64,000 nucleotides of DNA from NCBI GenBank assembly GCA_965199555.1, contig CBDASJ010000026.1, positions 92,968-156,967 on the forward strand, written 5' to 3'. This DNA is from LMUY01 sp965199555. GTDB taxonomy: Bacteria; Pseudomonadota; Alphaproteobacteria; Acetobacterales; Acetobacteraceae. Below are positions 34,201-42,419 of this stretch, one piece after another (position 1 is the first letter of the stretch; each line of letters starts with the position of its first letter). Below the pieces are notes generated by a model. That model saw only the letters and a list, made by a program, of their open reading frames with translations. It searched no databases and was not told where the DNA came from. The position numbers and the translations under genes were made by a program.

Positions 34201-35758
34201 GCAGCCCACGATATTGCTGCGACAGCACGGCGATCGGCGTGTCGTCCCCCATGGAGCCGACGGCCTCCGCCGCGTCCGCCACCATCGGATGGAGGATCAC
34301 CTCCAACTCCTCCAGCGTCATGCCCACCGCCAGTTGGCGGCGGCGCAGCTCCTCGCCGGTGAACAGGGTCGGCTCCGGCGCGTCGGTCTTGACGATGTGG
34401 TCGATCTCGGTGATCCGCCGCGTCCAGCCGGCATAGTCGTGCCGGGCGGCGAGCATGTCCTTCACCTCCTCGTCGCCATAGAAGGTGCCGGTTTCGAGGT
34501 CCACGGCGATCGACTGCCCCGGACCAACGCGGCCCTTGGTGCGGATGTCGCGCTCGTCGAACTTCACCATGCCGGCCTCGGAGCCGACCACCAGCAGCCC
34601 CGAATGCGTCAGGCTGTAGCGGAGCGGGCGCAAACCGTTGCGGTCGAGCCCGGCGACCATCCAGCGCCCGTCCGTCGCGGCCAGCGCCGCCGGGCCGTCC
34701 CACGGCTCCATGACGGCGTTGCAATACAGGAACATGTCCTTGTGCGCCTGCTTCATGGTCGCATCGACGCTGATGGAGGCGGGGATCAGCAGCGCCTTGG
34801 CCATCGGCGCGTCCCGCCCGGCGCGCACCAGCAACTCGAACGCGCCATCCAGTGCCGCGGTGTCGCTGCTGCCGGCCTGGATCACCGGCTTGATGTCGTC
34901 CAGGAACGGGTCCAGCTCGGCGGCGGACAGCCGGGTCTCGTGGCTTTTCATCCAGTTGGTGTTGCCGCTGATCGTGTTGATCTCGCCATTATGCGCCAGC
35001 ATGCGGAACGGCTGCGCCAGCCGCCAGGTGGGGAAGGTGTTGGTGGAATAGCGCTGGTGGTAGATGGCGAATCGGCTGACAAAGCGTGCGTCCAGCAGGT
35101 CCGGGTAGAAATCCGTCAGGTTCTCCGCCAGGAACATGCCCTTGTAGATGATCGAGCGGCAGGACAGCGAGCAGATATACAGCTCGTTGATCTGCGCCGC
35201 GATCGCCTGCTTCTCGATTCGGCGGCGGATGACGTAGAGGTCACGCTCGAACAGCGCGTCGTCGGCGCCGGTGCCGTTGCGCACCATGATCTGCTCGATC
35301 TCCGGCCGGGTGGCGTTGGCCTTCTCGCCGATGCAGCCGACGTTGATCGGCACCTGGCGCCAGCCATGGATGGTGTGGCCGAAATTGAGGATTTCCGTCT
35401 CGACGATCTGCCGGCAGCGTTCCTGCGCGGCCAGGTCGGTCTTGGGCAGGAACACCTGGCCCACGGCGATGCGCTCGTCCGGCCGGGCGTCGCCGCCGCT
35501 CTTGATCACCTCGGCAAAGAAATCTTGCGGGATTTCGATGTGGATGCCGGCGCCGTCCCCGGTCTTGCCGTCCGCGTCCACCGCGCCGCGATGCCAGACG
35601 GCACGCAGGGCGTCGATGCCCGCCTGCACCACGTCACGCCGGGCATGCCCGTCCAGCGAGGCGACCAGGCCGACGCCGCAGGCATCGTGCTCGTCCTGCG
35701 GGCGGTAGGTGTCGTGCAGCAGGGCAAGGTTGGCGTTCCAGTCGGCGACATGGTCCAT
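31250..35758 (-). CDS. gltB: Glutamate synthase (NADPH) large subunit
   Basis: About 1502 residues. Class II glutaminase domain after a short propeptide: the mature N-terminal nucleophile would be Cys27 in DACGVGLVASLDG. The FMN/synthase domain follows with VCVKLVARSGIGTIAAGVAKA and SGHSGGTGAAP, then the 3Fe-4S cysteines in CIMVRQCHSNTCPVGVC and the C-terminal beta-helix (GDANDYVGKGLSGATIVVRP). It transfers the glutamine amide to 2-oxoglutarate. ATG 35758 has GGGAG about seven bases upstream; a longer frame upstream is not conserved-looking. It ends a four-gene unit gltD, DUF2059, DUF2059, gltB, an unusual order. Confidence 0.97.
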   Translation of the reverse strand: MDHVADWNANLALLHDTYRPQDEHDACGVGLVASLDGHARRDVVQAGIDALRAVWHRGAVDADGKTGDGAGIHIEIPQDFFAEVIKSGGDARPDERIAVGQVFLPKTDLAAQERCRQIVETEILNFGHTIHGWRQVPINVGCIGEKANATRPEIEQIMVRNGTGADDALFERDLYVIRRRIEKQAIAAQINELYICSLSCRSIIYKGMFLAENLTDFYPDLLDARFVSRFAIYHQRYSTNTFPTWRLAQPFRMLAHNGEINTISGNTNWMKSHETRLSAAELDPFLDDIKPVIQAGSSDTAALDGAFELLVRAGRDAPMAKALLIPASISVDATMKQAHKDMFLYCNAVMEPWDGPAALAATDGRWMVAGLDRNGLRPLRYSLTHSGLLVVGSEAGMVKFDERDIRTKGRVGPGQSIAVDLETGTFYGDEEVKDMLAARHDYAGWTRRITEIDHIVKTDAPEPTLFTGEELRRRQLAVGMTLEELEVILHPMVADAAEAVGSMGDDTPIAVLSQQYRGLHHYFRQAFSQVTNPPIDSLRETRVMSLKTRLGNLGNVLDEDSSQCDLLQLESPVLSNAEFDAMRDFMGRNVCVIDCTAPIVDGQVDLRAGLERIRREAEEGVRAGCTHIIATDEHQCSDRAAMPMILATAALHTHLVRSSLRTFTSLNVRAAECIDVHAFAVLIGVGATTINAYLAQESIADRQRRGLFGAMTLGEALRRYKKAVDKGLLKVMSKMGISVVSSYRGGYNFEAIGLSRALVAEFFPGMQSRISGIGMPGIARNLLALHKAAWNEDVVTLPVGGIYKLRRRGEAHAFDGSLIHTLQTAVSNDSFQTYMRYSEAVRRQPPVALRDLLDFTEGHKPIPVDDVESITEIRKHLIAPGISLGALSPEAHETLAVAMNRIGARSDSGEGGEDQARYKPRPNGDNANSAIKQIASGRFGVTAEYLNACREIEIKVAQGAKPGEGGQLPGFKVTELIAKLRHSTPGVTLISPPPHHDIYSIEDLAQLIYDLKQINPDAYVCVKLVARSGIGTIAAGVAKAKADAILISGHSGGTGAAPQTSVKYAGAPWEMGLTEAHQVLMLNRLRHRVRLRTDGGIKTGRDVVIAAMLGAEEFGIGTASLVAMGCIMVRQCHSNTCPVGVCSQDPAMRAKFEGTPEKVINLFSFVAEEVRNILAGLGVKRLRDVIGRTEYLRQVSRGAEWLDDLDLNPLLVQADPGPHERYCTEGRNEVPETLDAQMITDAAPLFERGEKMQLAYNVRNTHRAIGTKLSSRITRQYGMATLQPGHVTVRLRGSAGQSLGAFAVQGVKLEVFGDANDYVGKGLSGATIVVRPAPSSTLASQNNTIIGNTVLYGATAGRLFAAGQAGERFAVRNSGADAVIEGCGSNGCEYMTGGTVVVLGPIGDNFGAGFTGGMAFVLDTEDMFDKRANPETLTRQRVVHPHWQGVLRQLIETHVAETSSRYAAGLLHEWAETLGKVWQVVPKGYAQYLPVPLDFAAEEKRA

Positions 35759-35769
35759 GGTGGAACTCC

Positions 35770-36252
35770 CTACTGCAGGTAGCCGCGCGCTTGCAGCGCG
35801 TCGAGGTGCTTGCTGATCGCGTTCCGCAACGTGGCCGTTTGCCAGGTCAGCGAGACGACTTGCAGCGAGTTGGAGATCTGCACGTCGCTCGCAAGCAGAT
35901 GTTGCCCGGCTGGCGTGGCGTAGAACGCCTCCGCCGCCTTCATGTCGTCGGCGGACAGGGCGTTGGCATACACCGCCGTCCATTGCGCCAGCAGGTCCGG
36001 CTCCGCCCCACGCAATTCCGGCATGATGAGCTTGTCCGTCAGCTCCGCACGATCGCTGAAAGACAGGCCGCCATTGCCCAGCATCGCCATGCCGACCAGA
36101 CGCATCCGCTCCACAAAGGCATCCGCCAGCGCCTGCTTGCCGGTCAGCATCATGAAATGGGGCGCCTCAGCGACGGCGTCGCTCGGCTGTGCGGTTGCTG
36201 GGCCGATCCCGGCCAGCACGGCGAGGCCGAGCAGCAATGCGGTCTTAGTCAT
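35770..36252 (-). CDS. Periplasmic DUF2059-type protein, second of pair
   Basis: About 160 residues with a signal peptide (MTKTALLLGLAVLAGIGPATA). The family-like motif ALSADDMKAAEAFYATPAGQHLL lies near residue 105-127; the preceding gene carries a near copy. Function unknown; DUF2059 proteins are small periplasmic helical proteins. It overlaps the upstream DUF2059 gene by eight bases and is followed 11 bp later by gltB. ATG 36252 is used; ATG 36261 is a close alternative. Confidence 0.75.
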   Translation of the reverse strand: MTKTALLLGLAVLAGIGPATAQPSDAVAEAPHFMMLTGKQALADAFVERMRLVGMAMLGNGGLSFSDRAELTDKLIMPELRGAEPDLLAQWTAVYANALSADDMKAAEAFYATPAGQHLLASDVQISNSLQVVSLTWQTATLRNAISKHLDALQARGYLQ

Positions 36253-36805
36253 GGAAACCATGCTCCCGTAGATGCGCCGCGTGATGGTCCATCGCGTCCC
36301 GCACCACCTTGGCCGCCCAACTCCGGTCCTGGTCCGCGATGCCGACGCTGAGCGCGACTTCCACATGCATGACATGCTGCCCGGCAGGCGTCGCATAGAA
36401 CGCTTCCAGCGCTTTCATGTCGTCGGCCGTGAGCACTTGGGCGAAGGTCTCCAGCCATTTGGCCTTCAGCTCGGGCTTGGCCGCTTCGACCTCGGGCATG
36501 ACGTCGCTGTCCGCCAGTTCGCCCGCCTCCTCGCGCGGCACCCCATGGGTCATCAGCATCGTGATCACCGATGGACGGAGCTGGCCCGTCACGGCGTCGA
36601 GGAACTCAGCCTTGCCGGTCCGCTCGAAATACGCCGGCGCCTCGGCCAGGGCCGCCGGATCGGGCGGTGTTGCCGGCTGGCCCTCGGCGAAGACCGGGAC
36701 TGCGGCCGACAGCAGGACGAGGGCGGACAGGCGCAGCACCATCGAACCGCGGACGCCCACGCGCCGGTGGGCGGACGACACTCTTCCCTGCTGCCTTGCC
36801 GCCAT
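36245..36805 (-). CDS. Periplasmic DUF2059-type protein, first of pair
   Basis: 186 residues if started at ATG 36805, which has GGCGGAG upstream and lies 4 bp after the gltD stop. ATG 36742 gives a shorter, cleaner signal peptide (MVLRLSALVLLSAAVPVFA). The central motif VLTADDMKALEAFYATPAGQHVM matches its downstream neighbour closely, so the two probably arose by duplication. Function unknown. Its place inside a glutamate synthase unit suggests cotranscription, though a mechanistic link with glutamate synthesis is not apparent. Confidence 0.75.
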   Translation of the reverse strand: MAARQQGRVSSAHRRVGVRGSMVLRLSALVLLSAAVPVFAEGQPATPPDPAALAEAPAYFERTGKAEFLDAVTGQLRPSVITMLMTHGVPREEAGELADSDVMPEVEAAKPELKAKWLETFAQVLTADDMKALEAFYATPAGQHVMHVEVALSVGIADQDRSWAAKVVRDAMDHHAAHLREHGFHD

Positions 36806-36809
36806 CGTG

Positions 36810-38240
36810 CTACTCCGCCGCCAACGCTAGCGCACCCTGTTGCATGTAGTCGTGCATGCGGGCGGCGGCGTCGCGCCCGTCCTTGATCGCCCACACCACC
36901 AGGCTGGCGCCGCGCACGATGTCGCCCGCGGCGAACACGCCGGGCAGGTTGGTCATCTGGGTGCGGTGATCCACCGCGAGCGTGCCCCAACGGCTCACCT
37001 CCAGCGAGTCCACGCCCCAAAGGCGCGGCAACTCTTCCGGGTCGAAGCCCAGCGCCTTGATCACCAGATCGGCGTCCACCGTGAAGCGCTCGCCCGATGC
37101 CTCGACCGATTGGCGGCCGGACGCATCCGGCATGCCGAGCCGCATGCGCTGCACGCGAACCCCGCTCACCGCATCGTCGCCGAGGAAGGCTTCGGGCGCG
37201 GCCAGCCACACGAACTCCACCCCTTCCTCCTGCGCGTTCTTCACCTCCCGCAGCGAGCCCGGCATGTTGGCCTGGTCACGCCGGTACAGGCACTTGACGG
37301 AGGCGGCGCCCTGCCTGACCGCCGTGCGCACGCAGTCCATCGCGGTGTCGCCGCCGCCCACCACGACCACGCGCTTGCCCGCGGCGTTCAGCGCGCCGCT
37401 GTCGAACGCCGGCACGCTGTCGCCGAGGCCCTGGCGGTTGGACGCGGTCAGGTAGTCGAGTGCCTTAACGATGCCGTCGAGCCCGGCGCCCGGGCCGCCG
37501 ATCTCGCGCGGCTGGTACACGCCGGTGGCAATCAGCACCGAATCGTGGCGCCGCCGCAGCTCATCCCAGGCGATGCCCTCGCCGACCGCCATGCCAAGAT
37601 GGAACTGGATGCCGCCCTCCTCCAGCAGCCGCCAGCGGCGCAGCACGATGTCCTTTTCCAGCTTGAAGCCGGGGATGCCGTAGATCATCAGGCCGCCGAC
37701 CCGGTCGTGCCGGTCGTAGACATGTACCTGGTAGCCCTTGGCGCGCAGCATCTCGGCCGCGGCCAGCCCGCCCGGCCCGGCGCCGATGATGCCGACGGAT
37801 TGCGGCCGCTCCTGCTTCGGCCGCAACGGCTTGACCCAGCCTTCCGCGAAGGCGGTGTCGGTGATGTGGCGTTCGACGGCGCCGATGGTGACGCTTTCAA
37901 ACCCCTTCTCGATCACGCAATTGCCTTCGCACAGGCGGTCCTGCGGGCAGATGCGGCCGCAGATCTCCGGGAAGTTGTTGGTGGCGGAACTGACCTCGTA
38001 CGCTTCCTCCAACCGGCCTTCCGCCGTCAGCTTCAGCCAATCCGGGATGTTGTTGGAAAGCGGGCAGTGGATCGAGCAGAACGGGATACCGCACTGGCTG
38101 CACCGGCTGGCCTGCGCGCCGGCAGCGGCCTGGTCGAACCGGCGGTAGATCTCGTCGAAATCATGGCGGCGCTCCGGCACGGCACGCTTTTCCGGCGTCT
38201 GCTGCGGCAGGCGAACGAATTGCAGCATGCGGTCGGCCAT
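36810..38240 (-). CDS. gltD: Glutamate synthase (NADPH) small subunit
   Basis: 476 residues. N-terminal 4Fe-4S cysteines lie in CSQCGIPFCSIHCPL and CGRICPQDRLCEGNCV. An FAD-binding motif GIIGAGPGGLAAAEML lies near 150, and the NADPH-binding GGGDTAMDCVRTAVRQGA near 290. The C-terminal FAD contact is GVFAAGDIVRGASLVVWAI. The subunit passes electrons from NADPH to GltB. ATG 38240 follows GAGGA. It is the first gene of the unit, whose promoter should lie in 38241-38404. Confidence 0.97.
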   Translation of the reverse strand: MADRMLQFVRLPQQTPEKRAVPERRHDFDEIYRRFDQAAAGAQASRCSQCGIPFCSIHCPLSNNIPDWLKLTAEGRLEEAYEVSSATNNFPEICGRICPQDRLCEGNCVIEKGFESVTIGAVERHITDTAFAEGWVKPLRPKQERPQSVGIIGAGPGGLAAAEMLRAKGYQVHVYDRHDRVGGLMIYGIPGFKLEKDIVLRRWRLLEEGGIQFHLGMAVGEGIAWDELRRRHDSVLIATGVYQPREIGGPGAGLDGIVKALDYLTASNRQGLGDSVPAFDSGALNAAGKRVVVVGGGDTAMDCVRTAVRQGAASVKCLYRRDQANMPGSLREVKNAQEEGVEFVWLAAPEAFLGDDAVSGVRVQRMRLGMPDASGRQSVEASGERFTVDADLVIKALGFDPEELPRLWGVDSLEVSRWGTLAVDHRTQMTNLPGVFAAGDIVRGASLVVWAIKDGRDAAARMHDYMQQGALALAAE

Positions 38241-38404
38241 GGATGATCCTCTCCCAAGCGAAGCGGCCTATACCGCTCCTGCACGGCCAATACGAGGGGG
38301 AAACGGCAGGATAGGGCAGCATAGCTGCCACTCGACGGCGGGGTGCAGTAGGCCGGCTGGACCAGTGGCGGTTTAGCAGCGCGATTTAGGGCCGAAATCG
38401 GCCT

Positions 38405-39361
38405 TTAGGTAGGAACGCGCTCCAGCTTGCCACCGCCGGGACGATACCGGTCCAGATATTCTGGCACGACAAGCTCCACCGGCGTTGGCACGATGCCGAG
38501 CTCCGCCAGCCCCGCCGCCCCGGCGGACACGACGTTGTCCTGCGACAAGAGCAACAACTGGTCACGGGTGAACGGCTTCGTGGGCAGCTTCTCCGCCAAA
38601 CCGGCCTGGAACCGCGCCAGGCCCATCGGCACGTCCACCAGCCGACGCTTACGCCGGGTTTCCGCCAGGATGAACGCCAGGATTTCCCGGAACGTCCAAA
38701 CCCGCGGCCCGCCCAGCTCATAGGTCTTGCCCGCCGTGTCCTCGCCGACCAGCCCGGCCATCACCGCATCGGACACGTCGCCGACGTAAACCGGCTGCAT
38801 CCGGGTGGCCCCCGAGATCACCGGCATGACCGGCAGGATCTGCGCCAGGGCGGCGAAGCGGTTGAAGAACTTGTCTTCCGCACCGAACACCAGCGACGGG
38901 CGCAGCACGGTGGCCGACGGCATGGCCGCCCGCACCGCCGCCTCCCCGGCGGCCTTGGTCCGGGCATACAGGCTCGGGCTGGCCGCGTCGGCGCCGATGG
39001 CGGAAACCTGCACCAGCCGGGTCGCCCCGGCGGCAGCGGCCAGGGTGGCGATGCGCCCGGCCCCTTCCACCTGCACGCGCTGGAAATCACCGGCACGCCG
39101 CTCCGCCAGGATCCCGATCAGGTTGACCACCAGCGACGCGCCCTCCACGGCGCGGGCCACCGTCGCCTCGTGCCCCAGCGAGGCATACATCGGCACCACC
39201 TGCCCGACCCGGCCCATCGGCCGCAGGAACAGCGCGCCTTCCGGGTCGCGGACCGCCACGCGCGTCACGTAGCCGGCGCTTGCCAGGCGCTTGACGACGT
39301 AGCGGCCGAGGAAGCCGGACCCGCCGAATACGGTTGCCACGCTGCGCGTCGCCGTCGCCAT
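38405..39361 (-). CDS. NAD(P)-binding epimerase-like protein, complex I NDUFA9 family
   Basis: 318 residues of the extended/atypical SDR type. The nucleotide-binding motif is VFGGSGFLGRYVVKRL near the N-terminus, with VVNLIGIL and RLVQVSAIGAD further on. The usual YxxxK is present as YARTKAAGE. Similar proteins are the accessory NDUFA9-like subunit of respiratory complex I in alphaproteobacteria and mitochondria. No nuo genes are nearby. ATG 39361 has AAGGA seven bases upstream. A weak hairpin (GGCCGA/TCGGCC, 38390-38403) follows the stop. Confidence 0.85.
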   Translation of the reverse strand: MATATRSVATVFGGSGFLGRYVVKRLASAGYVTRVAVRDPEGALFLRPMGRVGQVVPMYASLGHEATVARAVEGASLVVNLIGILAERRAGDFQRVQVEGAGRIATLAAAAGATRLVQVSAIGADAASPSLYARTKAAGEAAVRAAMPSATVLRPSLVFGAEDKFFNRFAALAQILPVMPVISGATRMQPVYVGDVSDAVMAGLVGEDTAGKTYELGGPRVWTFREILAFILAETRRKRRLVDVPMGLARFQAGLAEKLPTKPFTRDQLLLLSQDNVVSAGAAGLAELGIVPTPVELVVPEYLDRYRPGGGKLERVPT

Positions 39362-39470
39362 GAATTCGTCCTTATGTCGCGTCACCCACCCATATGCGCC
39401 GGATGCCGCCGTCTCAAGCCGCTATGCGCCCGAGATTGAAACAAGCTGCCCCGTGCCATAGCCTTCCGGC

Positions 39471-39851
39471 ATGAGGATTTCGGCTGGCACCGTCGCCAAC
39501 GCTGTGGCCTGGCTCGTGTTCGCGGGAATCTTCGCCGTGGCCGTGGTGATGGCGGACGTGCTGGGCTTCCTGGGCCTGTTCATCATCGGGGCGATCACCT
39601 GGATGGTCTGCGCCCGCGTCGGGCAGGACGACAACCCCGACTGGCGGCCGTGGCAAGCCTTCGGGCACGCCGTGCCGCATGACGCCGCATGGCCGGCCTC
39701 GCCGGAGCAGCGTGCGGCGCGCCGCGCCGAATGGCAGTTGGCGCTCGACCCAATTCGCTTCTTCGCCCGCTGCGGCATGGCGCTCACCGCAATCGGCGCG
39801 GCCGGGTTCGCTTGGCAATACTGGGCCGCCATGGCGTCGAATGGGCATTGA
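39471..39851 (+). CDS. Small membrane protein
   Basis: 126 residues. Two adjacent hydrophobic segments (about 8-30 and 31-48, AVVMADVLGFLGLFIIGAITWM) and a third near 100-120 flank a Pro/Trp-rich soluble loop (DDNPDWRPWQAFGHAV). No recognised family. Divergent from the NDUFA9-like gene and just before the tRNA gene. Confidence 0.55.
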   Translation: MRISAGTVANAVAWLVFAGIFAVAVVMADVLGFLGLFIIGAITWMVCARVGQDDNPDWRPWQAFGHAVPHDAAWPASPEQRAARRAEWQLALDPIRFFARCGMALTAIGAAGFAWQYWAAMASNGH

Positions 39852-39895
39852 CGCACCGGAACCCGGCGGCTACATCGCCGCTCCACCGCGTGCAT

Positions 39896-39982
39896 GCCCA
39901 GGTGGCGGAATTGGTAGACGCGCAGGTTTCAGGTACCTGTGTCCGAAAGGACGTGAAAGTTCGAGTCTTTTCCTGGGCACCA
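39896..39982 (+). tRNA. tRNA-Leu (anticodon CAG)
   Basis: An 87-base cloverleaf. The acceptor stem GCCCAGG pairs with CCTGGGC, followed by ACCA with CCA encoded. The D arm is GGCGGAATTGGTAGACGC. The anticodon stem CAGGT/ACCTG holds the loop TTCAGGT, giving anticodon CAG. A long variable arm (GTCC GAAA GGAC) shows the class II tRNA shape expected of leucine, and the T arm contains GTTCGAGTC. No integrase or attachment-site duplicate is seen downstream. Confidence 0.97.
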
Positions 39983-40030
39983 CCCGCGCCGGCCTCCTGA
40001 CGGAGGACGGCGCAGCGAAGGCACGATGCC

Positions 40031-40681
40031 GTGGCGACGCAGTTCCAACCAAATGCGACCATCCACCTCCATAAGGACGACCTGCCGGAAGGCGTGTCCT
40101 TCGGACCGAGCGTCGCCGTCGACACCGAAACCATGGGGCTGGACTGGCGCCGCGACCGGCTGTGCCTGGTGCAGCTTTCAGCGGGCGACGGCACGGCCCA
40201 CCTCGTGCAGATCGTCCCGCCGTCCCTGGGCGGTCGCGGGACGGCCTGCCCCAACCTGAAGCGGCTGCTCGCCGACACGGCGGTGACCAAGCTGATGCAT
40301 TTCGCCCGGTTCGACGTCGGCATTCTGCAACAGACACTCGGCATCGCGGTCACGCCGATCCGCTGCACCAAGATCGCCGCCAAGCTGGTCCGCACCTTCA
40401 CGGAGCGGCATGGCCTGCGCGATTTGTGCCGGGAGCTGCTAGGCGTGGAGATCAGCAAGCAGCAGCAAACCTCGGATTGGGGCGCGGTGGAGCTCACCCC
40501 GGAACAGCTCGCCTACGCCGCGTCCGACGTGCTGCACCTCCATGCCCTGTGGGCGAAGCTCGAGACCTTGCTGCGCCGGGAGGATCGCCTGGAGCTGGCG
40601 GAGGCGTGCTTCCGCTTCCTGCCCACCCGCACCACGCTGGACGCCCTCGGCTACGACGCGCCGGACATCTTCTCGCACTAA
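40031..40681 (+). CDS. rnd: Ribonuclease D (3'-5' exonuclease)
   Basis: 216 residues, a single DEDDy exonuclease domain. Exo I is VAVDTETMGLD (catalytic Asp and Glu), Exo II is HFARFDVGIL, and Exo III is YAASDVLHL with the catalytic Tyr and Asp. There is no HRDC tail, so this is the short form common in alphaproteobacteria, which trims 3' ends of structured RNA such as tRNA. The start is GTG 40031. It lies 48 bp after the tRNA-Leu gene and upstream of kdsD. Confidence 0.93.
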   Translation: MATQFQPNATIHLHKDDLPEGVSFGPSVAVDTETMGLDWRRDRLCLVQLSAGDGTAHLVQIVPPSLGGRGTACPNLKRLLADTAVTKLMHFARFDVGILQQTLGIAVTPIRCTKIAAKLVRTFTERHGLRDLCRELLGVEISKQQQTSDWGAVELTPEQLAYAASDVLHLHALWAKLETLLRREDRLELAEACFRFLPTRTTLDALGYDAPDIFSH

Positions 40682-40773
40682 CCCAACTTCGTGGCATGGT
40701 TTTTGGATGCCATGACAGCAGTTTCACCTGCGCGCATTGACCAGGCTGCCCCGTCTGATCATACCATGGAGCC

Positions 40774-41751
40774 ATGAGCGCCGTGGCAGCCGCCCAAACC
40801 GACCTGGACGTCGCGCGATCCGTGCTCGCCACGGAGGCTGCCGGGCTGCGTGCCCTAGCGGCGTCCTTGGGCGAGTCGTTCGACCGCGCCGTGGCATTGC
40901 TGGCCGGGTGCGGGGGGCGGATCGCCGTGTCCGGCATGGGCAAGTCGGGCCATATCGCCCGCAAGATCGCCGCGACCTTGGCCTCCACGGGCAGCCCGGC
41001 GTTTTTCGTCCACCCGGCCGAAGCGTCCCACGGCGACCTTGGCATGGTGCAGCCGGGGGACGCCGTGATGCTGTTCTCCAACAGCGGGGAAACCACGGAA
41101 CTCGCCGACCTGGTGGCACATGCCCGGCGCTTCGGCATGCCGCTGGTCGCCGTCACCGGGCGCGCCGGCTCGACCTTGGCGGCGGCGGCCGACGTGGTGC
41201 TGTTGCTGCCGGCCGCGCCCGAGGCCTGCGCCGTTACCTCCGCCCCGACCACCAGCACGACCATGCAGATGGCGCTTGGCGACGCGCTGGCCGTGGTGCT
41301 GCTGACCCGGCGCGGCTTCACCGCGACGGATTTCCGCGCCTTTCACCCCGGCGGCCGGCTCGGCGCGCAGCTCCGCCGGGTTGCCGAGCTGATGCACACG
41401 GGGGACGCGGTGCCGCTCGCCGGCCCGGACATGCCCATGCAGCAGGCCTTGCTGTTGATGACGGGCAAGGGCTTCGGCTGCGTCGGCGTGGTGGAAGGTG
41501 GGCGGTTGGTCGGCATCGTCACGGACGGGGATCTGCGCCGGGCCATGGGGCCGGGGCTGCTGGACCAGCCGGTGCGCGCCGTGATGACCGCCCGCCCGCG
41601 CACCATCCGGCCGGATGCGCTGGCGGTGGACGCGCTGTGGCTGATGAACGAGGGGGAACGGCGCATCACCAGCCTGTTCGCGGTGGACGCCGCCGGCGCC
41701 CCGCTGGGCATCGTACACGTGCATGACTTCCTGCGGGCCGGCGTGCTGTGA
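40774..41751 (+). CDS. kdsD: Arabinose-5-phosphate isomerase
   Basis: 325 residues. The SIS domain (about 35-180) has GMGKSGHIARKIAATLASTGSPAFFVHPAEASHGDLGM and SNSGET. Two CBS domains follow (about 205-325), with VGIVTDGDLRRA and ITSLFAVD. The enzyme makes D-arabinose 5-phosphate from ribulose 5-phosphate for Kdo synthesis in lipopolysaccharide. It opens the lpt cluster; its stop overlaps the lptC start by four bases (GTGA at 41748). Confidence 0.96.
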   Translation: MSAVAAAQTDLDVARSVLATEAAGLRALAASLGESFDRAVALLAGCGGRIAVSGMGKSGHIARKIAATLASTGSPAFFVHPAEASHGDLGMVQPGDAVMLFSNSGETTELADLVAHARRFGMPLVAVTGRAGSTLAAAADVVLLLPAAPEACAVTSAPTTSTTMQMALGDALAVVLLTRRGFTATDFRAFHPGGRLGAQLRRVAELMHTGDAVPLAGPDMPMQQALLLMTGKGFGCVGVVEGGRLVGIVTDGDLRRAMGPGLLDQPVRAVMTARPRTIRPDALAVDALWLMNEGERRITSLFAVDAAGAPLGIVHVHDFLRAGVL

Positions 41752-42419
41752 CGGTTGCCCCACTGCCACGCGCCCGGCCCGACCGGCTGGGGGTTGCCAC
41801 GGTGCGGGGCCGCCCGGCCCCCACCAAGCGCAGCCTGAAGGGCCGCCGCCGCACCGTGCTGTGGAGTAAGCGGCTGCTGCCCGTGCTCGCCCTGCTGCTG
41901 CTGGGCAGCGTCGCCATGTGGCCGGAAATCGCCAACCTCTTCGACTCCGGCCGCATTGCCTACCGTCGCGGCGGCTTGTCGGCGGAGTTGCAGGCGGGAA
42001 AGCTGCTCAACATCCGCTACCACGGTATCGACACGCACAACCGCCCGTACACCGTGACGGCCGAGCAAGCGAACCAGGCCGGGCCGGAGCGGGTGAACCT
42101 GGTGCAACCGAAAGGCGACGTGGTGAGCGAAAACGGCTCGTGGACCTACACGGAATCGCATCAGGGCGTTTACATCCAGCGGGCCGGCCTGTTGGACATG
42201 TCCGGCGACGTCGCCCTGTATCGCGACAGCGGCGTGGTGCTGCACACCCCGTCCGTCGCGATGGATTTGAAGGTCGGCGCGGCCAGCGGCGACCAGGCGA
42301 CCCACGCCGAAGGCCCGTTCGGCACGCTGGACGCGCAGGGCTTCGCGCTGGTCGACAAGGGCGACGTCATCCAATTCGACGGCAAGTCGCGGCTCGTGCT
42401 GAACGAGACGCAGCGGTGA
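41748..42419 (+). CDS. lptC: LPS export protein LptC
   Basis: 223 residues. The cytoplasmic N-terminus is basic, then one membrane anchor (LLPVLALLLLGSVAMW, about 43-60), then a periplasmic beta-jellyroll domain with YRGGLSAELQAGKLLNIRYHG and GDVALYRDSG. LptC carries lipopolysaccharide from LptBFG to LptA. The start is GTG 41748, overlapping the kdsD stop; the stop overlaps the GTG of lptA. Length and context fit the family. Confidence 0.9.
   Translation: MTVAPLPRARPDRLGVATVRGRPAPTKRSLKGRRRTVLWSKRLLPVLALLLLGSVAMWPEIANLFDSGRIAYRRGGLSAELQAGKLLNIRYHGIDTHNRPYTVTAEQANQAGPERVNLVQPKGDVVSENGSWTYTESHQGVYIQRAGLLDMSGDVALYRDSGVVLHTPSVAMDLKVGAASGDQATHAEGPFGTLDAQGFALVDKGDVIQFDGKSRLVLNETQR

Noticed and set aside
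31208..35782. A 1.5-kaa open frame on the plus strand opposite gltB
   Set aside because: It mirrors the codon structure of gltB, is rich in Arg/His/Gln/Ala and shows no family motif; a GC-bias artefact.
35759..35983. Extended N-terminus for gltB
   Set aside because: The Cys27 glutaminase nucleophile and the ribosome site support ATG 35758; the extension would overlap the DUF2059 gene.
39896..39982. tRNA-Leu as integration site of a mobile element
   Set aside because: No integrase, direct repeat of the tRNA end or foreign composition next to it; housekeeping genes follow.
40692..40712. TGGCAT/ATGCCA hairpin after rnd as a terminator
   Set aside because: Only a six-bp stem and the T run lies in the loop, not after the stem.
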